Below are positions 10,610 to 22,940 of a DNA stretch of 64,000 bases, one piece after another (position 1 is the first letter of the stretch; each line of letters opens with the position of its first letter). The position numbers and the translations under genes are program-made. The notes beneath the pieces are model-generated. The model was not told the DNA's origin. It ran no database searches and was given only the letters and a program-made list of their open reading frames with translations. Location of the stretch: NCBI GenBank assembly GCA_958510825.1, contig OY294048.1, forward strand, positions 20,663,589 through 20,727,588, in the 5' to 3' direction. Origin of the DNA: Brachypterus glaber. Lineage: Eukaryota; Arthropoda; Insecta; Coleoptera; Kateretidae.

Positions 10610-12725
10610 CATTTTATATGTAGAAGGGTGTTTTTTTCTGTCTGTCTGTTTGTCTGTCGGTCCCTCTATCTGTCCGTCTGACCACAATAACTCGATAATG
10701 CGTTGAGCTAAAGACTTCAAATTTAGAACATAGATTACTTATCACGGATAGGATTTCTGGTAAAAATCGGGGTGGGGTAACGGGACCGAAGGGGCTACAA
10801 AAAAAAATAATGGGTGATTCTGTACCAAATAGGACCCAAGGAAAACTTTGACTTCTTTGATTTGCCCTATTTTTGGCTCAAGTGTGCTAAGTTTGTCCAA
10901 AAAGAACCTGATTTTTTTTCAGATTTTTTTGACATTTATTTTTGGAGTTATGGCCTTTTAAAGTTGACAAAAATGCCCAATTTCTCTAAAACGTATAATT
11001 TTTAAACGGCTGTATCTCTATAACGGTAAGATATAGAGACTTCAGACAAAGTGTATTTTAAAGTTTGTTAGTTGGAAGTTATTTGGATAATAAAGTAAAT
11101 TTAAGTTTGGTGATTTTGGTGATAGTCACCAAAGTAACCAATTTTGGTGACATTTTACTCAAAATACGCCAGTTACCCAAATTTCAAACCGCCATATATT
11201 CGTCTTTGGTAAATTTTTAAAAATATAGTAGGAACTCAATTTTTTATTTATTGGTAATATTATGACCACAGTTTGATGTACGTTGTATGTTAACTTTACC
11301 TCAATCAAATTTAAACTAAAATTAACTTTTTTGCAAACGGAATTATAAGTTAATTGATTAATTTTTTTAATATAACTAGCCAAGACACCCGTTTTTCGCA
11401 CGGAATTTTTAATAATTAGATTTTTATTAAAATTAGGCAAGGTATTATTTTTGCATTTTTCAGAATGTTTTAGACATTGATAACATTCTATAATTTGTTT
11501 AAATAAGCAATTAATTATAACTAGCCATATTTTGTAAAGCCTACTATGTTTACTAAACATTGTTTAATGTAAAAAGAATCTAAAAAAGGCAAATTCTCAT
11601 TAAGCATGCATAGCATACATACGTATGTTATATAAGCCAAAAATCAGACAAATCGAAGAAGTCTGTGTTTAAAATTGAATATTTTGTGTTTCATTTACCA
11701 TGGAATGAGCCCAAACGTTTTCAGCTGGAATTGTTTTTGGTAAATGTTGAGGTGGAGTAAGGGAGTCAAACAAATCCTAGCCGAATTGTTTGAATAAGGA
11801 ATCTATATTTAAAATTTGAAGTCTTTAGCTCCAAGCGTTCTCAAGTTATAGTGATCAGATATACAGATTGACCGACATACAGATCTATATTGGTAAACTA
11901 TTGTTTTTTGTATACTAAACGACGAGAAAATTAAAAAATAAAATAAAAAAAATTACTAACGCAGTAAAAGAAAGTAAAATTTAAATTAGATTTCCCATGC
12001 GAAGATTGGGTATCACAGCTAGTACATATGTATATAAACTCAATTTAAGGTTTTCCAAAACATATTATGTAAGTATCTTATTATTGCATTAAAAGAACTG
12101 ATGTTAGTTTGATTAATTCCTAAAACTAAATAACCCGTGCGAATAACGGGGCCACTGCTAGTATATAGGTATACCAGACGTAGTAAAAAATGTTGCAGAT
12201 AAATATTAAATAGTTATTAAATATATCAGCATTTCCATTTCAAAAATAGTATTATTAAACTCTGCGTTAAAAAGTGGTTGGGAAATGAAATTTTGACTGA
12301 TTTATATCTTTAATATTTTGCCCAAGGCAATCCCATGGTCGTCCCATTATGAATTTTGGCACATGGTTAGAGAAAGATCTACAGATTATTATATCTTTTT
12401 ATTGAAAAAATCAAAGATGGCGTATTCTGAGATAATCGTCACCAAACATTGGCGACTTTGGTGACCATCCCCAAAATCACTAAATTTTACTTATCTTTAA
12501 AACATATCAAAACACAACAAAATGGCTTTAATATATATATTTTTTTAAATCTGTATCTTTTAGCGTTACTGAGATAGAGCTGTTTAAAAACAGGCTGTTT
12601 TAGTGACTTTTGCAGTTTTGGCCAATTTCAAAAGGCCGTAACTCCATAAATAATGGCCAAAAAAATCTAAAATTTATATAAGTTCTTATTAAGCATACGT
12701 AGAGCAAGTATACCAAAAATGATTA
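10610..12725. repeat. Rearranged inverted-repeat complex
   Basis: The segment at about 10640-10860 (CTGTCTGTCTG tract, then GCTAAAGACTTCAAATTT) is complementary to about 11640-11890. The following segment at about 10900-11170 (GGAGTTATGGCC, TTTGGTGATTTTGGTGA) is complementary to about 12430-12700. A simple foldback would place the partners in the opposite order, so a rearrangement or two nested elements must be assumed. ORFs here (10814-11005, 11159-11560) show no recognised domain. Confidence 0.65.
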
Positions 12726-12789
12726 AAATCCTAGAAGTCGATGTCCAAAATTTTTTTTTCAAAAAAAAAAAAGATTAGTTGGAATTCTA

Positions 12790-13207
12790 CAGGGTGTTCC
12801 GTGAGGAAAGGGAAATATTTAAAGGATGTGTCCTAGAGGTCTAAATTGGAATAAAATTTCACATAAACACATGTCCACCATTCTAATAATAAACCTACAA
12901 AAAAATAAACAGAAAAAAGTTTGGGGCAAAAAAGTGATAAAACCCCTCATTTCGGACACCCCTGGTTTAAGTAAGTACATGCAGATACCATTGGCTGATA
13001 GGCCTTATGAAGAATAAATCACATGCAAAACCTTGTTGCTATAACTCAAAGTTATTCATTAAAAATCGAAATTTTGTAACCCCTTTTGAAGGGGCGTAGC
13101 TCCCTTACGACTTGTTTTTGGACATATGTTTATGGGAACTTTTTTTTCTTATTTTCACCTCTAGAACACATTCTTTAAATATTTCCCTTTCCTCACGCAA
13201 CACCCTG
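12790..13207. mobile_element. MITE with CAGGGTGTT termini and TA duplication
   Basis: The terminal inverted repeats are about 50 bp with few mismatches: CAGGGTGTTCCGTGAGGAAA on the left, and TTTCCTCACGCAACACCCTG (imperfect complement) on the right. Each is bounded by TA (12788-12789 and 13208-13209). The element is 418 bp. Its interior (about 12925-13015) is similar to sequence at 40755-40855 beside the assembly gap, and its ends resemble the right end near 33790. Confidence 0.83.
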
Positions 13208-13209
13208 TA

Positions 13210-14300
13210 TATTTGAAAAAAAAAATTTAATTTTTGAGTTTATAGTCCAAGTTTAAAAGACGAGCCACGGCGAGTTTTTTAATTGACAAGTGCGTTTAAG
13301 TATATCAAAACGAGTATTTAATCTTATTATTTCTGCTTGAGTGGCTTTTACAAAAAAAAATCAAAAATATGCATTTGAAGAAATTTGGATTTTTGTAAAA
13401 AAATGGCATAAATGACATTTATTAAATGTATATAACGTAATTTTTTATAGTTCTTTGCATGAAATTTATACCATAAAAGTATTAGTTTCAGAAACAATAG
13501 CAATGTTCGTTTGTCCTGTTGCCAGAAAAAAAAAACAAATTTGCGTATGCTTATGGACACGTAATTATACGTCAAATGTGTGTGATTACCAAAATAAAAA
13601 AAAGGATTTTTTCATATTTTGTAAGTAGACGATTTTAATTCATTATGTATTATAGCTGTAGGTATGATGTAGCAAAACACAAGTGTGCCACTTTTTGCAA
13701 ATAACCTGTTACTACGAAATAATTATTTTTTTTATTTAAAAATTGTTTTGTCAACGTAACGGAGATGGGTAATTTATTTTTTATAATTCATTTTTTATTA
13801 AAATTGATTAGATTTTGTGAAAAAATGTGCAAAAAATGTTAATTTTTATTATGATGATTAAATTTAAATAAAAAAAACCAAAACAACATTTTATTGCTCT
13901 TTAATCAAAACTATTCGAAAAAAACAACCTCGGGGCTTGTTTCGATTTATCTTTTTTTTTCTAGAATCATATTTTAAAAATCTATAAGGACTTAAATATA
14001 TTCTATTTAAAAATGAAAGTTGAGCCTTTTTTTCTGACGCAGGACTTTCCGAGGGGAAAGTAAAAGTAATTTTACTCTTGCATTTAAAATCAATTAGCCG
14101 TCAGTTTAATTTGAATCACGTACACGCGAATGTCTTCTTTTTTTTTCAGTTTACAGTTTCTTGGAAATTTACAAGAATTTGTAACGGTTTCTTTAAAAAA
14201 CAACTGATACGTTTTCTACGTATACCCAATAAAATTATAATTTATGTTGATAAATTACCATTTTATGCAAAATTTACAATAAAGCTGGTTCTATAAAATA
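13210..14300. other. AT-rich sequence, nothing recognised
   Basis: There are homopolymer A and T runs and short low-complexity ORFs on both strands (13348-13575 and 14078-14296), with no domain, terminal repeat or splice-bounded exon. Confidence 0.4.
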
Positions 14301-14317
14301 GATAAAAACCAAGAGCT

Positions 14318-14450
14318 AAAATAGATGTAAGCCCATACAGGAGCTCCCAATGCTAACGGCGGGGCCTACTCTCGGCACAAGCATGGGATGCTGGACCAAT
14401 ATTGGTTAAGTCTTGGCCAAGCACAGCACTGTTAGTTGAGGCTGGGCTAG
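14318..14450. other. GC-rich island of unknown origin
   Basis: This block contains GGAGCTCCCAATGC, GGCGGGGCC and GGCTGGGCTAGG, markedly richer in GC than the surroundings. It is followed by a T-rich run. It has no recognised protein similarity and could be the 3' end of a LINE or a SINE; I cannot place it. Confidence 0.3.
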
Positions 14451-14687
14451 GACTTTTTTTATTCTAATGAGCATGTAAACTGAAGTAAAATATCAGGTGC
14501 TCATTCTGAGGAGAATTCTGATTTTAAAGAATAGAACAGAACTTCGGAGCCCTTTAAAAACAAATAAATCCTCTGAAGTAGAGTCAACTGAAGAAAATCC
14601 TACAAACCGAGACATCTCCTGTGCAAACAGATATATTTCGAGAGAGAGGAAAATTTTAGTGTTAACGAAGAAGATCTATCGATAGAT

Positions 14688-14879
14688 AGGGCCCTAAAAA
14701 CCCTAAAATGACAAAATGTGACAAAAACTTTTTTAATATTTATAATTCGTCAGTAGCACAAATCAAAAAGAAAAAACGCAGATATCAAGGTTTTTATAAT
14801 TTATAAAATTACAAACACTAGGGCTGGTTTTATACTAATTTTATCGATATTTGCGTGATTTTAGGGTTTTTAGGTCCCT
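14688..14879. mobile_element. Small MITE, 192 bp
   Basis: Terminal inverted repeats of 22 bp begin AGGGCCCTAAAAACCC on the left and match TTTTAGGGTTTTTAGGTCCCT on the right with one mismatch. No target duplication could be fixed, and the interior is non-coding. Confidence 0.65.
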
Positions 14880-15109
14880 CTAAGGGCGTTCTAACCACAA
14901 CATGGAAAAGATTAGTTAATAATTTTTTTTACCACCCTAATGTTATATCCTATAAAATCCTGCCGATATTAAGAAGTGTTTCCTGAGATATCTCTGGGTG
15001 CACCGAATATGTATTGGCTTATACAAGTTGTATACCAATATTTGATAAATATTATTTTAGAAAATTTAATAATTTAAAAGATTTTTTCTATTTTGCGACT
15101 CTTATAAGC

Positions 15110-15610
15110 TCATAATCACACGCATTTTGCGTGTTCTTATAGTCCCATAAGAGGTCTGTACTTTTTGTTCTTTTGGGTTGGCAACAGACCTGGCCTATCG
15201 CTTGACGTTTTCCGTGCAAATGTCAATGTCGCTTTAAAGTTGAATTTTCTACAAAATTTTGTGTTTAGGTTATTTTTACCATGTTAAAATTGTGGCTTGG
15301 TTAATTGCAGTAAAAAAGAGAAGAGATGACTATAAAATATATAAAAATATCATTTGTTCTTAGAATTTTAAACATGGTGTAAACTGTAATGCCAATCCAA
15401 AACAAAAATTCCTAAATCAGTCATCAATTTAAATGTAAGTTTTTTTAAATTTTAGAGCAAAATAGAAAAATTTGTGTAAAGCACTCGTTTCATAACACGT
15501 TATTAGCGCACTAGTACTTTAGAAAACTCGCCGCAAGCGGCTCGTTTTCTAATCTTGTACTCATGCGCTAAAAACGTATGTTATGAAACTAGTACTTTAA
15601 TATACTATTA
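15110..15610 (+). repeat. Dispersed repeat family D, copy 1
   Basis: This segment recurs at 58322-58765 with an internal deletion, and at 58905-59600 split by an insertion. It starts near TCATAATCACACGCATTTTG and ends with a long imperfect hairpin at 15488-15589. The outer stem pairs GTTTCATAACA with TGTTATGAAAC, and the apex pairs GAAAACTCGCCGC with GCGGCTCGTTTTC. No coding potential is seen. Confidence 0.82.
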
Positions 15611-16480
15611 TTCACAATCATATTACAATAAGCACATTAAGAAAGTAGTGTATTGTTATAGTTATTAAAAATCAGTTAACAATTTTTATTACTGACCAAG
15701 AGAAAACAAACCCTGCCTGCCCTGATATTTAAATTCATTGAAAAGCTTATCTTATAAATCTTCCTTGGCTATTATGAAAATACATCTACTCGTTTATAGA
15801 TGTCGCGGCGTCGTAAGGTATTAGCAGAGTACAAAGGTATTAGTAAAAATTTAATTTTTAGCTTATGTTTATATATAGCCAGTTTATGCGCCGTTTTAAG
15901 TACTAAATTTTACATAAAATAGAGTTAAACATTAATTAAATAAATGCAAGGACTGGAATCATGCTTGTATTTTATGGACGACTTCAAAGAAAAATTTTAA
16001 AGTTATTTTTTAATTTTTTATAAGTATTGGGGAAAATGCAATATACCATTAACTGTGAATAATATACATGGAAAATATCCTGGAATGCGTAGCATTACAT
16101 ATCTTCATGGCTTGTTATTCTATTTTATGCAAGAAATTTTCCTTAAAATCGTGAAAGAAATTCACAGGCAAAACCCTTTAAAAAGCTTTTAATATTTAAT
16201 TTCTTATAGGGAAGCAACTGTTTTTTCAGTGAAATTAATTCAATGTTCCACTGTAATAAATACCTGATAAATATAAAAGCTGTATATTTATTATATTTGT
16301 AAGATATAAATATTATTTATTATATTTATCTAGAAAAAATGAAAAAATAAATATCTGTCGTTTCCTGTTGTCTATTTCAATGGAATGTCGATAGATTTCA
16401 ATGATTTATTTTGCTTCTTGTAAGTGTTGATTATAAAATTTTTAATTTTATCAAGAGAATAAAACAAAAAACGAAAGTAG
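15611..16480. other. AT-rich sequence with one short dispersed module
   Basis: A module GGAATGCGTAGCATTACATA continuing to CATGGCTTG (about 16081-16116) recurs at 59994-60032. Its complement lies at 56655-56700, with part near 39707-39722. The rest carries no recognised feature. Confidence 0.5.
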
Positions 16481-16504
16481 CAACTAATAGTTATTTATAT
16501 ACCA

Positions 16505-16578
16505 AGGGACTAAACTGGCTGTTTTAGTCCCGCTGCATTAGTGCAAGGGACTAAAACAACCAAGTTTAGTCCTGAGTT
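16505..16578. repeat. Hairpin with GGGACTAAA arms
   Basis: AGGGACTAAACTGGCTGTTT pairs with AAACAACCAAGTTTAGTCCT around a loop of about 20 bases. Related single arms (AAGTTTAGTCCCTAAAAT) occur near 16990. A second small hairpin, TTTCGCAATTTA with TAAATTGCGAAA, lies at about 16669-16706. Confidence 0.65.
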
Positions 16579-17710
16579 ATATACACTATTTTTTGCAGGA
16601 CCAAACATAATTTAGGTATGTAAATAAAATTAAAATAAAAAACCACGCATCTAAAATCGGTTGTTTTATTTTCGCAATTTAAACAAGATGCCTCTAAATT
16701 GCGAAAAGTCAGTTTCATGGCTATCGTGATTTCAATTGTTTTTTAATATGGTTGACACAAACGTCAAAAAAATGGACGAAGATGATAAATTTTAAGTTAT
16801 GTATAAATTATTATAACAATGTTATTTTTAAAGGCTTTCTTTGTTAAAATCAAATAAATTGGTTTGAATCGCTAATTTATTACAAAACACCACCAAACCT
16901 AATTTTTGAACCAGCAAAGCACATAGTAAGTATAATATTTTAATATTATCAAGGTTGCCGTGATTTTTATTCCCTAGGGAGAAAAACGGCAAGTTTAGTC
17001 CCTAAAATGAAAGCGTAAAATTGGGTTTTAGTCTTGGTCGTGCAAAAAAGTAATTAAAACGTATCTTTAAAAGTCACTAATATACGGCTATGTTGAGGAA
17101 ATTTAACACAGGCCAACAAATTTTCAATATTTGAAAGTTGATTTGGATCTGACAACTGATTTTGGGTAATTTAGTTATGTTGATTTCGAATATAACTTCC
17201 GTTTTTGTCCATCACGTAAGGGTTTTGAAAAAAAACAAGGACAAAATTCGGAATTTTTGCATACGACTATTTTTGATACAGCTGATTTCAAATAAAATAA
17301 CAAAAAAAAATAAAAAAAAATCTGCTCCATTATAATGGAGCATTAGGGTGGTCAAAATTTTTATTTTTGTTTAGACCTTTCTAAAAATTTGTTAAATTGC
17401 TTATTTTGATTATGATGATTTAGATTTATAGCTTAAAAATGTTACACTTCATGTAAAAGAATGAAATTTTTGACATGGCCTATAGCTGAAAAAAAAATAC
17501 AAAATACGTCAAAATATACATAATGGAAACAAAAAAAAAATGCTTGTTTGACAGTCAGTGAGTCTTAGACAAGCCAGAAAATACAAAAATATCCGATCGC
17601 AAAATCCTTGTTGGCCTGTGTAATTTATTTCTCTTCACAGCTCTGCACTGAGAATTTGTAACCATTAGAGTGGGTCGAAATACAAAAAAGTTTTCAGATT
17701 AAGATTTAAG

Positions 17711-17910
17711 GGTGACACACATCTCTACTCATCACATCTCTACGCATCACATCTCTACTCACACACATCTCTACTCACACAGAACTCTACTCAAAAACGT
17801 CTCCACTCATACACATCTCTACTCACACAAATCTCTACTCATACACAACTCTACTCAAACACATCTTTACTCACACATATTTCTACTCATACACATCTCT
17901 ACTCATTGTC
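17711..17910 (+). repeat. Minisatellite, unit ACACATCTCTACTCAY (about 16-18 bp)
   Basis: About eleven degenerate copies lie head to tail and abut the left end of the inverted-repeat-bounded satellite at 17911. The Thr/His-rich ORF reading through the array simply follows the repeat. The core ATCTCTACTC is shared with the array at 58768-58880. Confidence 0.9.
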
Positions 17911-18438
17911 ATATCGTCCGCTTACAAGTAAAAGGCACTAAGTAACTTTTTTGCAAAAATGGAATTTTAATAGCACTGTAGTTAATTTTTGATGATCTAT
18001 GTATAGGTAAAGCGAACTAACTTCTAGGTGGACTGCCAAGGGAGTTACCCCCTATACAAAACGCACCAATTTGATTTTGATTAAAATTTTATCTGGCAAT
18101 AGGCACTAAGTCACTTAGTGCACTTAGTGCGTTTTACTTGTAGATTATTTCAAATGTTTCTGCACTAAACGACTTTCTAAAAAGAGTTAATTTATGAAAC
18201 TATGATTGCTTGAATCATTTATATGATACAATATCGCGTTATTTATTGTACTGACAAACGCATTCAAATTTTAACTGATTGATTATTTTAATTTTGCTCT
18301 TAAATCCTTGGTTACTACCTTAATAACAAGAATATAAGAAAAAATTAAAGTTCGCGGCAAGTTCGGAAAACAGCCCTTAGAATTGCGCCGTGAAGTGTTT
18401 TATCATTAATAATGATTCATTATAATTATTGACTTTAG

Positions 18439-18497
18439 GAGATGCTTCTTTGCCGGAGCAGCCGATGGCCTCTGAAAACTCTCTTAGTTCTGGCCTA
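18439..18497 (+). other. Exon-like island inside the satellite block
   Basis: A 59-nt stretch with high GC content is preceded by a T-rich tract and AG (TGACTTTAG) and followed by GTAAGC. It reads openly as a 19-residue peptide, DASLPEQPMASENSLSSGL. This could be a microexon of a captured or transposon gene. The opposite strand is also open, and nothing upstream or downstream confirms splicing. Confidence 0.25.
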
Positions 18498-18703
18498 GTA
18501 AGCAGTTTCATATAATTAATATACTAATTAATTTTATTAAAGTCCAAAATGGAAACTTTCTTTAAATAATCAAAAAGTCCAAACCCACCTTTTAAAAATC
18601 TAGTTTTAGGTATGTAAACATCTTGTTTTCTACTTTATAGTTATACGTTTAATTAATAGAGGGGTTTTAATTTTAAATAGTTGTTTTTTATATTATTTTA
18701 TTG

Positions 18704-20679
18704 ACTTAGTGCTCTTTACTTGTAATCCGACGTCGTGGGCCTACAAGTAAAAGGCACTGTCCAAGTCTTTTTTCAAATTTGGTTGAATTAAACTACTTCA
18801 ATTTTTCTTTATTTAACTGCAAATGGGACATCATTATGTCCAAACATGTCATTGCAATTTGCGGTAGTTTTATCCAAAAACAATTATTATAAAAATTAAA
18901 AAACAACAATGAAAGTTAAATTTGTCAATATCTCAAAACCATGTTTTTGGACTTAGTGCTCTTTACTTGTAATCCGACGTCGTGGACCTACAAGTAAAAG
19001 GCACTGTCCATGTCTTTTTTCAAATTTAGTTGAATTAAACTACTTCAATTTTTCTTTATTTAACTGCAAATGGGACATCATTATGTCCAAACATGTCATT
19101 GCAATTTGCGGTAGTTTTATCCAAAAACTATTATTATAAAAATTAAAAAACAACAATGAAAGATAAATTTGTCAATATCTCAAAACCATGTTTTTGGACT
19201 TAGTGCTCTTTACTTGTAATCCGACGTCGTGGGCCTACAAGTAAAAGGCACTGTCCATGTCTTTTTTCAAATTTAGTTGAATTAAACTACTTCAATTTTT
19301 CTTTATTTAACTGCAAATGGGACATCATTATGTCCAAACATGTCATTGCAATTTGCGGTAGTTTTATCCAAAAACTATTATTATAAAAATTAAAAAACAA
19401 CAATGAAAGTTAAATTTGTCAATATCTCAAAACCATGTTTTTGGACTTAGTGCTCTTTACTTGTAATCCGACGTCGTGGACCTACAAGTAAAAGGCACTG
19501 TCCATGTCTTTTTTCAAATTTAGTTGAATTAAACTACTTCAATTTTTCTTTATTTAACTGCAAATGGGACATCATTATGTCCAAACATGTCATTTCAATT
19601 TGCGGTAGTTTTATCCAAAAACAATTATTATAAAAATTAAAAAACAACAATGAAAGTTAAATTTGTCAATATTTCAAAACCATGTTTTTGGACTTAGTGC
19701 TCTTTACTTGTAATCCGACGTCGTGGGCCTACAAGTAAAAGGCACTGTCCATGTCTTTTTTCAAATTTAGTTGAATTAAACTACTTCAATTTTTCTTTAT
19801 TTAACTGCAAATGGGACATCATTATGTCCAAACATGTCATTGCAATTTACGGTAGTTTTATCCAAAAACAATTATAATAAAAATTAAAAAACAACAATGA
19901 AAGTTAAATTTGTCAATATCTCAAAACCATGTTTTTGGACTTAGTGCTCTTTACTTGTAATCCGACGTCGTGGGCCTACAAGTAAAAGGCACTGTCCATG
20001 TCTTTTCTCAAATTTAGTTGAATTAAACTACTTCAATTTTTCTTTATTTAACTGCAAATGGGACATCATTATGTCCAAACATGTCATTGCAATTTGCGGT
20101 AGTTTTATCCAAAAACAATTATTATAAAAATTAAAAAACAACAATGAAAGTTAAATTTGTCAATATCTCAAAACCATGTTTTTGGACTTAGTGCTCTTTA
20201 CTTGTAATCCGACGTCGTGGGCCTACAAGTAAAAGGCACTGTCCATGTCTTTTCTCAAATTTAGTTGAATTAAACTACTTCAATTTTTCTTTATTTAACT
20301 GCAAATGGGACATCATTATGTCCAAACATGTCATTGCAATTTGCGGTAGTTTTATCCAAAAACAATTATTATAAAAATTAAAAAACAACAATGAAAGTTA
20401 AATTTGTCAATATCTCAAAACCATGTTTTTGGACTTAGTGCTCTTTACTTGTAATCCGACGTCGTGGGCCTACAAGTAAAGAGCACTGTCCATGTCTTTT
20501 TTCAAATTTAGTTGAATTAAACTACTTCAATTTTTCTTTATTTAACTGCAAATGGGACATCATTATGTCCAAACATGTCATTGCAATTTGCGGTAGTTTT
20601 ATCCAAAAACAATTATTATAAAAATTAAAAAACAACAATAAAAGTTAAATTTGTCAATATCTCAAAACCATGTTTTTGG
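18704..20679 (+). repeat. Eight 247-bp satellite units
   Basis: ACTTAGTGCTCTTTACTTGT starts at 18704, 18951, 19198, 19445, 19692, 19939, 20186, 20433 and 20680, giving exactly 247 bp each time. Units differ by only a few substitutions. Each unit contains CTTTACTTGTA and, 17 bases later, TACAAGTAAAAGGCACT, which are reverse complements. The linker ATCCGACGTCGTGGGCC between them resembles the two outer tips joined end to end, so the repeating unit is a terminal-inverted-repeat element in head-to-tail series. Confidence 0.96.
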
Positions 20680-20712
20680 ACTTAGTGCTCTTTACTTGTA
20701 AGCCGACGATAT

Positions 20713-21954
20713 ACTTTAACATTTATTTGATTAAAACTAGGATAAATGTAAGCGCGATCAAATTTTGCGGTTAAATCATTGCGCGGTAAATGTTTCACGA
20801 TAAATTTTTTCGGCTAAATCTCCTAAATTCTGCTATAAAGATTAAAAAATAAACAAATACAAAAAGAGTCAGGCATCGAGTATAATTTTTGACACTCCTT
20901 TTACAAAACTATGCAATATTCTATTTCAAAATAAATAACTATTTAACAAATATTGTAATCAATAGCAGATATTTTTTTAAACTTCCTTTCTATTCAAATA
21001 TTTTTGGTTTATTAACTTTTATCGGATTGGTACCATGGTGACACACCTGGTGGCGAATGTAGAAATAATAATTTTGTAACTGTTTATTGCGGAAATTAAG
21101 TAAATCACTGTAGCTATGCATAACAGTTTTGGTATGTAAGTATAAATTAATTTATAATTTAATTGAATCGTTTCTTGTTAAATAGGAATAATCTGGTTTG
21201 GTTTGGCATATTCTTTAATTTGGTTAATTTAATTCCATTTTCAATTGCTAAACTAAAACCTTTTTTGCCCATGACGGTTCTCTCAATATTTCAGTCACTT
21301 ATTGACTAGCGCAGTACTGCGCTTGGCTCGTTCATGTTAAAAAGTCAACATAGAAAAACTGTCATTACATTTTATAAAAAAAAAAATATTTTGTGGTATT
21401 TTTTGCTAAATAGTAAAGTAATAACAATAATTATAAATATTTAGTAATATATTCATATTTAATTATTAATTAGTTTTAGGTATGTAAAAGAGAAATATTG
21501 AAAAACAAAATACTACAGCGATTCTCACTAGAATTTTCTACAGTGAAAAAATCCCCATATAACTGTAATATGATTGGACAAAAATAAACAAGTGGTCAGA
21601 AATATTGTTAAATGATTGGTTGGTAAAAACGTTAAAAAAATAATCAGAATTATTATATCTTAAATGTCATAGGGTGGTAAAGAAAATAATCTTTTCTTTT
21701 TCATTTTATTATTACTACATTAAAACCAAATGAGATTCTAAAACATTCTAATAACTTAACTGGTTTCAGCGTTAAAAGGACTAAGAAAAACTTTACTTAA
21801 TTTTACTGTCCAGAAATATTTACCCAGCATAAAATAAAATGTTATTCCTGGACAACCTAGACAAACAAATACCAAAAGTATTTTTTTTTATTCTGATAAT
21901 ATTTCTTACCTTGAAGCCAGATTTATTATCAGATCTCATTTGGTTAAAGTGTAG
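20713..21954. other. AT-rich sequence with a short 15-16-bp-period array
   Basis: At about 20750-20825 there are about five degenerate units containing GCGCGGTAAAT or GCGGTTAAAT, similar in period and content to the arms of the element at 7628-8415. The remainder holds no recognised element. The ORF at 21839-22084 runs into the next repeat and is not supported. Confidence 0.45.
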
Positions 21955-22515
21955 AAAACTTGAAAACTACACTACACTACACTACACACTACAGTTTTGT
22001 TGTATTTTTAATACTGAATGTTATTTGTTAATACATATTTTTTATTTATATCGCCACCATTGGTATTTAATACTTTACTTGTGATAATTAATACTGCAAT
22101 GTGTGTATTGTATACAATACAACATTTTGTATATACAAAATGTTGTCATACTAACATAGAGACCATGCTGGTAAATTTAGATCCACACGCAACATGTGTT
22201 TCTTAATACTGTAATATTTGGTAAATTATATTACGGTTATAGTTTGGTATACTTTAAGTTGCAGTTGTTGTGTTATTGATCTAGTTTAAATTATGTAACA
22301 TGTAAATGTAAATAATACCAAAATTTTGATTAGTAATAATACAGAGAAAAGTAAAAAAAGGATCGATTATTTTATCAGTATATAATTGTGTGTGGTTGCA
22401 ATCTTTATATTATAATATAATTAATAATTATTACTAATCAAAATATATTTAATTCTTATTTTTACTCCCTACTTTTGAGCTATAATAGGTTTCGATCTCA
22501 GCTCTAAATTGTATT

Positions 22516-22573
<58 letters not shown>

Positions 22574-22940
22574 TTTGGTATTATTTACGGACAATAAACA
22601 TACTTTAAACTTGATCAGTAACAAAACTTAACAACTCAAAGTATACCATACTATAAGTGTGATATGCTTTACCAAATGTTACAGTAATTTTTACTTTAAC
22701 ATGCTAGTATTAATAAACACATGTTGCATGGGGATTTAAATGTACCAGCATGGTCTCTATGTTAGTATGACAACATTTTGTATACAATACACACATTGCA
22801 TTACTTAATATCAGAAGTAAAGTATTAAATGCCAATGGTAGCGATATAAATAACAAATATGTATTTACAAATAAAATTTAGTATTAAAATTACAATGACA
22901 TTTTCTGAGTGTAGTTTTTGAATATTTTATTTTCCTTGAA
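21955..22940. mobile_element. Foldback element, family E
   Basis: Left arm (about 21955-22335) and right arm (about 22575-22940) are reverse complements: ACCATGCTGGTA with TACCAGCATGGT, and GACAACATTTTGTA blocks. Outer ends carry CAAAAACTACACT-type sequence, expanded to a short CACTA repeat on the left. A (TAA)18 tract lies in the right half. A single diverged arm occurs at 55535-55910, and a scrap at 34043-34085. Confidence 0.8.
22517..22570. repeat. (TAA)18 microsatellite
   Basis: This is a perfect trinucleotide tract of 54 bp within the foldback element at 21955-22940. Confidence 0.96.

Larger units (their letters stand above)
17911..20712. mobile_element. Inverted-repeat-bounded block containing a 247-bp satellite
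   Basis: The outer ends are 33-bp inverted repeats with about three mismatches: ATATCGTCCGCTTACAAGTA continuing to GGCACTAAGT at 17911-17943, and its complement at 20680-20712. Inside, 17911-18145 is itself a complete small element ending ACTTAGTGCGTTTTACTTGT. About 560 bp of unrelated sequence follows (18146-18703), then the satellite array. No transposase frame was found and no flanking target duplication is obvious. Confidence 0.75.

Noticed and set aside
11159..11560. 133-codon minus-strand ORF
   Set aside because: It lies between inverted repeat segments, is AT-driven (Asn/Lys/Ile-rich) and shows no motif.
17712..17945. Thr/His-rich protein
   Set aside because: It is the minisatellite read in frame.
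18704..20679. Regular array considered as a CRISPR-like or coding repeat
   Set aside because: Whole 247-bp units repeat without unique spacers, no associated genes are present, and frames are closed. It is a eukaryotic satellite.
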